From an uncultured Oscillospiraceae bacterium (GTDB taxonomy: Bacteria; Bacillota; Clostridia; Oscillospirales; Oscillospiraceae): DNA of 16,976 bases. The DNA is taken from NCBI GenBank assembly GCA_910579485.1, contig CAJTVO010000075.1:1-16976 (forward strand). Direction: 5' to 3'. Below the pieces are notes generated by a model. The model was not told where the DNA came from. It worked only from the letters and a program-made list of their open reading frames with translations, and searched no databases. Made by a program: the position numbers and the translations under genes. Positions 1-6,709 of the stretch are shown here, piece after piece (the stretch's first letter is position 1; the number at the start of each line of letters is the position of its first letter).

Positions 1-1052
1 AACTCAGCGCCCGCCAGCTGGCGGTGAAGATCATTCAGGATATACTGGAGACGACCGGCATCACCGCCACGGCGGGCATCGGCACGAATCTCTACCTCTG
101 CAAGATCGCCATGGATATTTGGGCCAAACACGTCCAGCCGGATGCAAATGGTGTGCGTATCGCGGAGCTGGACGAGATGAGCTACCGCCGCAACCTGTGG
201 GACCACCGTCCTCTCACGGATTTCTGGCGGGTAGGCGGCGGTTACGCCAAAAAGCTGGAGGCCAACGGTCTGTACACCATGGGGGACATTGCCCGCTGCT
301 CTCTGGGAGGGCCAAGTGATCACCACAACGAGGACCTGCTGTATAAGCTGTTCGGCGTGAATGCAGAGACGCTCATCGACCATGCCTGGGGCTGGGAGCC
401 GGTAACAATGGCGGACATCAAGGCATACAAGCCGGAATCAAAAAGCATCGGCTCCGGACAGGTCCTGCAATGTCCCTACAGCTATGACAAGGCCCGGCTG
501 GTGGTACGGGAAATGGCAGATCAGCTGGCGCTGGATCTGGTGGATAAGAAACTGGTCACGGATCAGCTGGTCCTGACAGCAGGCTATGATATTGAGAATC
601 TGAAAGGCACCTACCAGGGAGAGGTCACCACAGACCGCTATGGCCGCGCCATCCCCAAGCATGCCCATGGTACCGCCAACCTGGAGGAGTACACCGCCTC
701 CACCAGGCGCATCGTCACTGCCGCTCTGGATCTGTTCGACCGGATCATTGACCGCAGCCTGCTGGTGCGCCGGTTTTATCTCACTGCCACCCGTGTAGCG
801 GACGAGAGATCCGCGCCGGATAAGAAAGCCTTTGAACAGATGGACCTCTTTACCGACTACGCTGCATCGCAGAAGCAGAAGGTTCAGGAATCAGCGGAAC
901 TGGAGCGGGAGAAGAAGGTTCAGCGCACCATGCTGGACATCAAACGGCGGTTTGGCAAAAACGCCATCCTGAAGGGAATGAACCTGGAAGAGGGCGCGAC
1001 AGCAAAGGAGCGGAACAACATGATCGGAGGACATCGCAGTGGGGAAGTATGA
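1..1052 (+). CDS. Y-family DNA polymerase (UmuC/DinB-like), 5' end outside window
   Basis: Translesion DNA polymerase of the UmuC/ImpB/MucB group, acting on damaged DNA in the cytoplasm. The reading frame is open to the left edge (codons from base 3), so the gene starts outside the window; a GTG at 24 is only an internal valine. The visible 349 residues hold the end of the catalytic region (GIGTNLYLCKIAMDIWAKH), the helix-hairpin-helix thumb (DFWRVGGGYAKKLEANGL, which normally grips DNA) and the little-finger domain (SIGSGQVLQ through the LVLTAGYDIE strand). The catalytic aspartates of the palm lie upstream and cannot be checked. The 3' end overlaps the YolD-like gene by 14 bases, the usual Firmicutes UmuC-YolD pairing also carried by mobile elements. 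Regulation is not visible because the promoter is outside. Confidence 0.9.
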   Translation, partial: LSARQLAVKIIQDILETTGITATAGIGTNLYLCKIAMDIWAKHVQPDANGVRIAELDEMSYRRNLWDHRPLTDFWRVGGGYAKKLEANGLYTMGDIARCSLGGPSDHHNEDLLYKLFGVNAETLIDHAWGWEPVTMADIKAYKPESKSIGSGQVLQCPYSYDKARLVVREMADQLALDLVDKKLVTDQLVLTAGYDIENLKGTYQGEVTTDRYGRAIPKHAHGTANLEEYTASTRRIVTAALDLFDRIIDRSLLVRRFYLTATRVADERSAPDKKAFEQMDLFTDYAASQKQKVQESAELEREKKVQRTMLDIKRRFGKNAILKGMNLEEGATAKERNNMIGGHRSGEV

Positions 1053-1434
1053 CGACATCATCGGCCTTCCGCACCATGTTTCCAGCACCCGGCCACACAT
1101 GCCTATGCTGGACCGGGCGGCGCAGTTTCAGCCGTTTAGAGCCTTGACCGGCTACGAAGATGCCGTGCAGGAGACGGCGCGGTATACAGATGAAAAAGTG
1201 GAATTGACCGAAGATGAGAAGGCCCTTCTGGACATGGAGCTGCAGCGGCTGTCGGATGATATTGCCAGCCGTCCCCAGGTGACGCTGACCTGTTTCCGGC
1301 CAGACAAAAGGAAGTCCGGCGGGGCGTATGTCACAACCACCGGCCGGCTGAAGAAAATTGATGATATTGAGGGCGCTCTGATCCTTGTCAGTGGAGAGCG
1401 GATCGTCATCGAGGATATCATAGAGATTCGATGA
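1039..1434 (+). CDS. YolD-like protein
   Basis: A 131-residue protein of the YolD-like family, small proteins encoded next to Y-family polymerases in Firmicutes and thought to modulate them; the biochemical role is not established. The N-terminus has the typical sequence YDDIIGLPHHVSSTRPHM followed by MLDRAAQFQPFRALTGY. The C-terminal half ends in alternating strands (GRLKKIDDIEGALILVSGER). The start is GTG at 1039, chosen because a GGAGG lies at 1025-1029 with 9 bases of spacing and because the family sequence begins there. It overlaps the polymerase stop by 14 bases, so translation is probably coupled. Its stop is 8 bases from the stop of the convergent VirB4 gene, with no terminator in between. 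Confidence 0.88.
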   Translation: MGKYDDIIGLPHHVSSTRPHMPMLDRAAQFQPFRALTGYEDAVQETARYTDEKVELTEDEKALLDMELQRLSDDIASRPQVTLTCFRPDKRKSGGAYVTTTGRLKKIDDIEGALILVSGERIVIEDIIEIR

Positions 1435-1442
1435 AGCTGCCA

Positions 1443-3270
1443 TCAGCGTCCGCCCGCCTTCCCGAACAGCGCCGCCTTATGGGGCGGCGCAACGACTACC
1501 AGCTGATGCCGCTCATTGCCGCACTTATACAGGCACTCCGTTTTCAGCGAAAACCGCACGATATCGTACTCCGCATCCTCCAGCTGCAAATTGTCCATAA
1601 AAAAGCGCCGGTCGATAGAACCGGCGTTGAACAAAAACTGGTGGGTGGGGATGGAGAACAGGGGCTTCGTCATCTCCGCCACGCCGGGGAGGGCGAAGTC
1701 CTCGATATTCTGGCTGGCCATGATGAGGCTGGAGTCCTTCTTCCGGCACCGTTTGAGCATCCCCCGGATATACTCGATGGCGGTGGGATTGGAAAGCCAT
1801 ACGTGAAGCTCGTCCAGCACCGCCACGGTATTTCCTTCGGACAGCACCCGGTCACTGAGGAAAGACAGGATATTGAACAGCAGCGCCCCCCGGAGATTCT
1901 GCGATGCGTTCGACAGGTCCTTCACACCGAACACCAGGAAACGCTCCGAGGTGACGTTGGTGTAGCCGTTAAAAAATTTGCTCTCCGCACCCTTGCACAG
2001 GGAGTGGAGTCCCAGCAGGATCTCCTGCAGCAATTCGGCAGAATAGAGCGGATCGTTCTCTTTGTCATAATTCTGGTAGGCGTCCTGGATGACCGCGTAG
2101 AGGTCTGAGAGGATGGGGTAGTCGGCGGGGTGCATCGCGGAATGGTCCGTGTGGTCGTTGATGCCCCACTTGCCGTACAGCCGCTCCAGCATCAGCTCAA
2201 TGGCGTCGATATGCCGGTCCGAGAAGTCCTTGTAGGAGCGGAAGAAATCCTTCAGAAACGAGATGTGCTGACTGAGCCGGGAGCGTTCCGAAAAGGCTGC
2301 GGGAGCGTCCTCGTCCGACTCCCCGCCCATGTCCCACAGCTTCGGCTCCAGGGGATTGATGCGGTATTTCCCGCTCATAAGGTCAATGAAGCAGCCGCCC
2401 AGTTTTCCGCAAAGCTCCCCCATCTCATTTTCCGGGTCCAGACAGATCACGGATTTCCCGGATTCCAGCAGGTTGGTGACCAGCAGCTTCAGCAGGAAAG
2501 CTCTTGCCCTGACCGGAATTGCCCAGGATGAGGACGCTGGCGTTGGTCTTGTCGTCCGCCCGGCGGTCAAGGTCAACGATGATATTGCTGCCGAATTTGT
2601 CCCTGCCGATGTAGAAGCCCTGGGGATCGGTCTTGCCGGAGTAGTTGCTGGGGTAGAGATTTGCCACAGAGGACGCCGGCAGGACCCGCTCGCACTTTGA
2701 CCCAAAGGCGTTCCGCCCAGCCGGATTGGCGGAGAGAAAGCCCTCCCGCTGCTTGAGCAGAAGGCGGTCCGCCTCCAGCCTGGAACGGATCAGCTCACCC
2801 GTCACCGTGTCCCGAAGGGTGCGCAGCGCCTCCAGACTGTCCGCGGCAAGATCGATGTAGACCGCGCAGTGCATCAGCGGCTCCTTACTGCGGCGCAGGG
2901 CGGCCACCATCGCGGCTACATCCTGGAGATTGGCTTCCGCCGTGACGCTCTGCTGCATGTTGTTGGTGCTGCCCCGTTCAAATTTGCTGCGGTTGGAGGC
3001 GTTCTGGATGATCTTCTGCTCCTCCGCCGTCGTGACCCTCCGGAGGCAGATGGAGAGGTTCACCCCGCTGCGCTCCCCCAAGTGGCTGAGAAGGGCCAGC
3101 TCCTCCGTGGTAGCGGGGTAGCTCCGCAGGGCCATGACGCAGTGGTAGGCGCTGCCCAAAATAAAATGATCCGTGTTGAATTTCACCGCCGCCGGAGCGA
3201 TCATGTCCAAAAAGTCTTTGGGCAGAGGCTCCGGCGCGGGTCCTGCTTTTTTCGAGGTCCGCTTAGGCAT
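1443..3270 (-). pseudogene. VirB4-like conjugation ATPase, frameshifted in Walker A
   Basis: ATPase that powers the type IV secretion channel at the cytoplasmic face of the membrane, of the CD1110-like VirB4 type. It is split into two frames. The first runs from ATG 3270 to a stop at 2425 (281 residues) and reads normally up to GNSGQGKSF. The second is open from 2705 to 1443 and resumes with LLKLLVTNLLESGKSV. Dropping one T of the TTT codon at 2499-2497 joins them into about 608 residues. The C-terminal part has Walker B (AVLDELHVWL) and the downstream MASQNIEDF motif. The start overlaps the upstream VirB4 N-domain gene by 8 bases. Without suppression the product would end 23 residues after Walker A and lack Walker B. 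It could be a real mutation, a sequencing error in a homopolymer, or a +1 frameshift site. Confidence 0.85.
2497..2499 (-). other. Frameshift point in virB4-like gene (extra T)
   Basis: On the minus strand the coding sequence reads AGC TTT CCT GCT, where the family needs AGC TTC CTG CTG. The TTT is codon 258 of the upstream frame; TTC at 2498-2496 is the matching codon of the downstream frame. A phenylalanine tRNA pairs with both, so this is the one position where a +1 slip would restore the protein without changing residue 258. A one-base insertion or a homopolymer sequencing error gives the same picture. Confidence 0.85.
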
Positions 3271-3850
3271 CCGCGTTCACCCACCTTTCGCCGTCCACAT
3301 CTTCAAATACTTCCGTCGTCATGTCCTGCTGGTAGTAGACCGCCAACAGCCGCATGAGGTCCTGCCGCCCTGCCTGCCGCACCCGGAAGCCCTGGTCTCG
3401 GATGTTTTTCTCCAATCGGGTCACCTGGCTGCGGGCGTTCTCCTCCTTCTGGCGGTCCAGCTCAAAGACCAGGGCGAACTCCCGCGCGGAGGCGGTCCCG
3501 GCCTGGATGCTGTCCAGGTGGGCGGCGTCCTGCCGCAGCAGCTCCCGCAAGGCGGGATTCGTCTCCTGCTCCATCCGCCGGCGGTACCAGTCCTTGTTGC
3601 TCTGGAAGGATTCACGGGAATCCAGCGCCAGCAGCCGGACGGACTCCACGCCCCGCAGGAGGTTGGTCAGGGCCACGATCTTCCCACGAACGCCCTCCGA
3701 GGAGAGGACGGATAGATTATCCGGCTGGATAAGGAAAAAGACCAGCTCACTTCGGCCTGCCTTCAGGCCGTTTTCCGTGAACTGGTCGATTCCCATGAGC
3801 TGCCGTGTGGACAGCAGCCGCTTCTGTTCCTTCTCCTGTTTTCTATTCAC
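3263..3850 (-). CDS. VirB4/TraE N-terminal domain as a separate gene
   Basis: A 195-residue soluble protein resembling the N-terminal, non-ATPase part of VirB4/TraE proteins: VFFLIQPDNLSVLS, a run of helices with FQSNKDWYRRRMEQE and LRELLRQDAAHLDSIQ, then REFALVFELD. Added to the roughly 608 residues of the next gene it gives about 803, the length expected for a single-chain VirB4 of this type. The start is GTG at 3850, 7 bases after a GGAGG, overlapping the PrgI stop by 8 bases. The stop overlaps the next start by 8 bases (ATGCCTAA). These overlaps imply translational coupling of prgI, this gene and the ATPase gene. No frame error is visible in it. The family call is from sequence pattern and context, not from a search. 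Confidence 0.7.
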   Translation of the reverse strand: MNRKQEKEQKRLLSTRQLMGIDQFTENGLKAGRSELVFFLIQPDNLSVLSSEGVRGKIVALTNLLRGVESVRLLALDSRESFQSNKDWYRRRMEQETNPALRELLRQDAAHLDSIQAGTASAREFALVFELDRQKEENARSQVTRLEKNIRDQGFRVRQAGRQDLMRLLAVYYQQDMTTEVFEDVDGERWVNADA

Positions 3851-4127
3851 GCCGCTCCCTCCATTCGTAATACTGCTGTCGGAGAAACAGGAATGACACC
3901 GCGTTTCTCAGAAAATCCAGGATACTGGCGTCTTCCATGCGGATGCTGAGAAAGGCGTACAGCACCGTCAGTACCAGCGGCAGCAGGAAGCCGAAGGAGG
4001 CCAGCGCCAGGACAGAGAGCAAAAGCCCAATGCCCACCACCGCCAGGTCCTTCAGCTCCCACAGCCATAATGTCGGCTTCGCGGTCAGGTTGTCGGGATA
4101 GATAAAAATCGGGATCACCTCCAACAT
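3843..4127 (-). CDS. prgI: PrgI family (VirB3-like) conjugation membrane protein
   Basis: A 94-residue inner-membrane protein of the PrgI/VirB3 type, a partner of VirB4 in type IV secretion channels. It begins FIYPDNLTAKPTLWLWELKD, has two adjacent hydrophobic segments (about residues 30-60, LAVVGIGLLLSVLALASFGF then LLPLVLTVLYAFLSI), and ends in a charged tail QQYYEWRERRE. It lies directly before the VirB4 pieces, the conserved gene order. The ATG at 4127 has no good ribosome binding site upstream: a 9-bp GC hairpin ends 4 bases before it. A perfect GGAGG lies at 4122-4118 inside the coding sequence, with 8 bases to an ATT at 4109, so the working start may be this ATT (giving MFIYPDNL). Confidence 0.85.
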   Translation of the reverse strand: MLEVIPIFIYPDNLTAKPTLWLWELKDLAVVGIGLLLSVLALASFGFLLPLVLTVLYAFLSIRMEDASILDFLRNAVSFLFLRQQYYEWRERRE

Positions 4128-4131
4128 CTGA

Positions 4132-4152
4132 GGGCCGCCATGCTGGCGGCCC
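4132..4152 (-). repeat. Intercistronic GC hairpin before prgI
   Basis: Perfect inverted repeat GGGCCGCCA - TGC - TGGCGGCCC, a 9-bp stem with a 3-base loop, between the double ribbon-helix-helix gene (stop at 4161) and prgI. No T-run follows on either strand, so it is not an ordinary intrinsic terminator. It may act as an mRNA stability or translation element. It resembles the hairpin at 11585-11610, which also carries GGGCCG/CGGCCC arms. Confidence 0.8.
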
Positions 4153-4160
4153 CCGCTGTG

Positions 4161-4541
4161 TTACTCCTGTTCACTGCTGCCATCCCCGGAGTCATTCTCC
4201 TGGGGATCGTCTTCTCCGTCTTCCCGCTGTCCGGCCGCCTCCAGCTCCCGCTCGATGAGGCCGATGACGAAGTCCTTCTGACTGAGCTTCCTTCCGGTGC
4301 GCTGTCTCTCCCGGTCCAGATGGTCCTTGATGCGGTTGAACAGTTCCTCCGGGATCTGGAAGGCTAATGTTTTAGTAAATTCCATGGTTTTGTCTCCTTT
4401 TCTGTTTTGAGTTTCATAGTAGGCAGTCAGTATTTGCGTGATGTACGCGCCCCGCGGCATTCCCGCCTTCTCCTGCTCCTCCCGTATCCTGACCAGGAGG
4501 GAGACGGGGACCTGGGCGCACAGGTTGGCTGTCTGTTCCAT
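4161..4541 (-). CDS. Tandem ribbon-helix-helix DNA-binding-like protein
   Basis: A 126-residue protein with two ribbon-helix-helix-like modules: residues 1-45 (strand NLCAQVPVSLL, helix VRIREEQEKAG, helix AYITQILTAYYE) and residues 53-103 (strand TKTLAFQIPEEL, helix FNRIKDHLDRER, helix SQKDFVIGLIERELE). A strongly acidic tail follows (residues 106-126). Such proteins bind DNA as repressors or relaxosome accessory factors; which applies here is not shown. The start is ATG 4541, with AAAGGAG 10 bases upstream. In-frame ATG 4385 has its own AAAGGAG at 4400-4394 with 8-base spacing, so a second, shorter product (74 residues, second module only) is plausible, or two genes were fused. Upstream, 4542-4654 holds a possible minus-strand -10 (TATACT, 4581-4576) but no convincing -35. 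Confidence 0.7.
   Translation of the reverse strand: MEQTANLCAQVPVSLLVRIREEQEKAGMPRGAYITQILTAYYETQNRKGDKTMEFTKTLAFQIPEELFNRIKDHLDRERQRTGRKLSQKDFVIGLIERELEAAGQREDGEDDPQENDSGDGSSEQE
4394..4400 (-). promoter_or_regulatory. Internal ribosome binding site in the double RHH gene
   Basis: AAAGGAG followed by 8 bases and an in-frame ATG (4385). It encodes the linker between the two RHH modules. It either drives a second product or is a relic of two formerly separate genes. Confidence 0.6.
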
Positions 4542-4654
4542 AGCGTAATCGCTCCTTTCCTGCTTTGTAATGCGAAGTATATCGAAACTTCTGTCGTAAA
4601 GCTATCACCAAACCCAACGAAGATATTGCCGGAAAGGAAGCAGAAGCAACAATC

Positions 4655-6088
4655 CTACAGCCCCGCCCGCAGTGCCAGGGCGATCCCCTGCATGAGGTAC
4701 TCCACGCAGGGCACCGCGACACTGTTTCCGAGCGCCTTATATCTGGCGGAATCGGACGCGCCGGGCATGTCTGTCCAGCCTGGAGGATAGCCCTGCAATA
4801 ATTCGCATTCCTGCGGGACCAGCCTGCGGATGAGCCGGATGACGGGGCTGTTGTCATTGGGCTGGAGGATAAGATCGGTCGCGTCCTTGTGCTGGCGGGC
4901 GCTCTCAGTGGAGGCCACATCGCTCTCCTGGAAAGCATCCACTCTCTGGCGTGCATAAACGGCTGGTTCATGCAACACCAGCCCAGTATTATTGCCGCCA
5001 GTCCCAGCCCTTGCGGATAAGGTGGGCGAGACAGATACCGGGCCTTTGTAACGGGTATCGATACCATAGTTTTCAAACAGGACCGCAGGCTGATGCCCAT
5101 GCTCCTGGGCGCGCAGCGTTCCCGCTATCTCTTCCGAGCAGCTCATAACACCGCCGCCCTGGTCGTTCAGGCACAGCACGGAGGGCATCATGCCGCCTCC
5201 TGCCGTTCCTTTCAGCGTGGGGGCGATCTCCTCCTGATAGCCGGTGCTTCCGGCCTTGCTGCCGGCGTTGGCGGAGAACCCGGCAGCATAGACCAGCCCG
5301 CCCGGATTTCTTCCGCCGCCGCCATCCGAACCGGCCAGCGTGGGTGCGGTGCCTTCCGGCATAAAGACGCGGGTCCTTTGTGTGTCCCAGGGGTTCAGGC
5401 AGCTGGCGACAAAGGTCTGCTGCTTCATTCCAGGCTGGGCGCTCAACGCGCCGGCCAGATCGTGCAGATCACGCACCTCATCCCGCTGATTTGCCGCAAA
5501 GGCCGCCGGCGTCTGTGTGACGAACGTCTGCATCTGCATATTCTGTGTACGCATGAGAGCGCCGGCAGTCTCTCCAAGGTCGATCGTCTCCTCCCTCTGA
5601 TTGATATGGAAGGCCAGCGGGAGGAGCAGGAACGCTTCCGCCTGAGCGGATATGATCCCCGCCTGGAGCTTCAATGCCAGCTCCAGCTGTGGCGGCAGGG
5701 GCTTGCCCCGCTCCTCCGCCCGCCGCAGGATACCCCGGCAGGCGGTCCTGCTCAAATAGTATTTGGATGGGACTGTATCCAGCAAGATCTGTGACAGCGA
5801 AGATCCTACGGCGCCTTTGGGGCACTCCGAAGTATTCAGCGGACCATGTTGACCAAGCCACGCAGGATCGTACTCCCAGCACGGCCCCAGCATATTCCCA
5901 GCGCCCGGACGCAGGTCTAATAACATCAAGGTATGGTTCCTCGATCCGTATGAACGACTCAATGACCTCCCGGAAGTCCGAGCCGGGGATGTCGTCGGAT
6001 GTGCTGCTGAGACTTCCGGGCACATTTTCCCACACGGCAAAGCGGGGCCGAACAGCGACTCCTGTCCGTCCAAGTCTTTTGTCCGCAT
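4655..6088 (-). CDS. Cytosine-C5 methyltransferase C-terminal part (motifs IX-X), overlapping frame
   Basis: A 477-residue frame carrying the C-terminal half of a phage/ICE-type Dcm. The end has motif IX (RRLVPQECELLQGYPPGW) and motif X (SARYKALGNSVAVP). Before it is a long variable stretch with four PTL/GTL-plus-glycine repeats (for example GTAPTLAGSDGGGG, VSPTLSARAGTGG) and segments AFHINQREETIDL and FAANQRDEVRDL, typical of these enzymes between motifs VIII and IX. ATG 6088 has AAGGAG 7 bases upstream (6101-6096) within the N-terminal gene. The first 130 or so residues (LNTSECPKGAVGSSLSQIL, KYYLSRTACRGILRRAEERG) are out of frame with motif VIII of the N-terminal part, yet resemble a family I recall from Clostridia phages. 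It may be the beta subunit of a split enzyme, or the C-terminus of one frameshifted gene. The stop is TAG at 4655. Confidence 0.65.
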   Translation of the reverse strand: MRTKDLDGQESLFGPALPCGKMCPEVSAAHPTTSPARTSGRSLSRSYGSRNHTLMLLDLRPGAGNMLGPCWEYDPAWLGQHGPLNTSECPKGAVGSSLSQILLDTVPSKYYLSRTACRGILRRAEERGKPLPPQLELALKLQAGIISAQAEAFLLLPLAFHINQREETIDLGETAGALMRTQNMQMQTFVTQTPAAFAANQRDEVRDLHDLAGALSAQPGMKQQTFVASCLNPWDTQRTRVFMPEGTAPTLAGSDGGGGRNPGGLVYAAGFSANAGSKAGSTGYQEEIAPTLKGTAGGGMMPSVLCLNDQGGGVMSCSEEIAGTLRAQEHGHQPAVLFENYGIDTRYKGPVSVSPTLSARAGTGGNNTGLVLHEPAVYARQRVDAFQESDVASTESARQHKDATDLILQPNDNSPVIRLIRRLVPQECELLQGYPPGWTDMPGASDSARYKALGNSVAVPCVEYLMQGIALALRAGL

Positions 6089-6412
6089 CTCGCATCTCCT
6101 TAATAATTCGAATCTGATGTCTGAACAGGCCGGAGCGTTCGCCGGCCAAACCAGCTCTCGCGCCGGCCACACTCAGTCCTGGCAGGGGCTCCCTCCGCAA
6201 ATAATATCCACAGGAGGCAGCAGCGCCCCATCCAGCTTCGTGATGTCTCCCACGTGGATCATGTCGGGGAAGTGATGCTTCGTCACCCGGATGGGAAACG
6301 CTTCGATCTCGCTGGCCCAGACCGGGCGGATGCCATTGCGTACCGCCGCCAGGGGGAAGCCTCCGATTCCATCGAAGAGCGACCCCATGGTCAGCTCAGT
6401 TCCATGTTCCAT
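5478..6412 (-). pseudogene. Cytosine-C5 methyltransferase N-terminal part (motifs I-VIII), frameshifted
   Basis: DNA (cytosine-5)-methyltransferase catalytic part. The start is ATG 6412, with AAGGAG 8 bases upstream, overlapping the preceding small ORF by 22 bases. It has motif I (SLFDGIGGFPLAA) and motif IV with the catalytic cysteine (CGGSPCQD), then hits TGA at 6175-6173. One missing C (GACTGAG instead of GACCTGAG) explains this. The next frame continues LSVAGARAGLAGERSGLF, with motif VI (VWENVPG) and motif VIII (YFGVPQRRRRIF), and stays open to 5478. Corrected, it would be about 311 residues. As read, the product stops at 79 residues, just after the catalytic loop. No restriction endonuclease is beside it, so it is an orphan enzyme, likely anti-restriction cargo. 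A sequencing error is possible. Confidence 0.75.
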
Positions 6413-6678
6413 TGCGATGTCTCCTTCTCCAGCGGCTGGACGGTATTGTCGTAATTCGGTTCGAATGTACACCGCTGTCCATTGAATGCTATGGCCGCCT
6501 CCCTGGCTTCCGCTTCGGAATCGAAAGCCAGGGGGCGGCCATACCGGTCGCACCGCCACCGGACGGTCCGGCCCCAGGGGGAATCCGGACGGGTGGCGGC
6601 TGTGACGCCATATTTCATTGTCGTACCTCCCTCTACATCATCCCCGGCGTAGGGAGACGCTACATAGATCAGTTTCAT
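6391..6678 (-). CDS. Small protein; apparent fusion of a nucleotide-metabolism-type N-terminus to a short ORF
   Basis: A 95-residue ORF. ATG 6678 has AAAGGAG 7 bases upstream. Its first residues, MKLIYVASPYAGD, are the usual start of nucleoside 2-deoxyribosyltransferase-like (DUF4406/DUF7768) proteins of mobile elements, but nothing else of that fold follows. Residues 16-20 (EGGTT) are encoded by GGGAGGTACGACA, a good ribosome binding site for in-frame ATG 6618. This would start a 75-residue protein MKYGVTAATRPDSPWGRTV with RWRCDRYGRPLAFDSEAEA. The simplest reading is that an internal deletion removed most of the first gene and left its start fused to the leader of the second. The 75-residue protein is of unknown function. 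It ends 22 bases inside the cytosine methyltransferase gene, so it is probably cotranslated. Confidence 0.6.
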   Translation of the reverse strand: MKLIYVASPYAGDDVEGGTTMKYGVTAATRPDSPWGRTVRWRCDRYGRPLAFDSEAEAREAAIAFNGQRCTFEPNYDNTVQPLEKETSQWNMELS

Positions 6679-6691
6679 GCTCTGCTCCTTT

Positions 6692-6709
6692 TCATTTGAT
6701 TGCCGCCGC
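6692..6709 (-). repeat. 18-base imperfect direct repeat, copy at methyltransferase 3' end
   Basis: On the + strand TCATTTGATTGCCGCCGC, matching TCACTTGATAGCCGCCGC at 7634-7651 in 16 of 18 positions. Both copies are the end of a gene and encode AAAIK-stop. Together they bracket exactly the methyltransferase gene. Confidence 0.6.

Noticed and set aside
4132..4152. Hairpin before prgI as an intrinsic terminator
   Set aside because: No T-run follows the stem on either strand.
6173..6175. TGA in the cytosine methyltransferase as selenocysteine or read-through
   Set aside because: The frame after the TGA (VWPARELVWP) is not methyltransferase-like, whereas the frame shifted by one base continues the family sequence.
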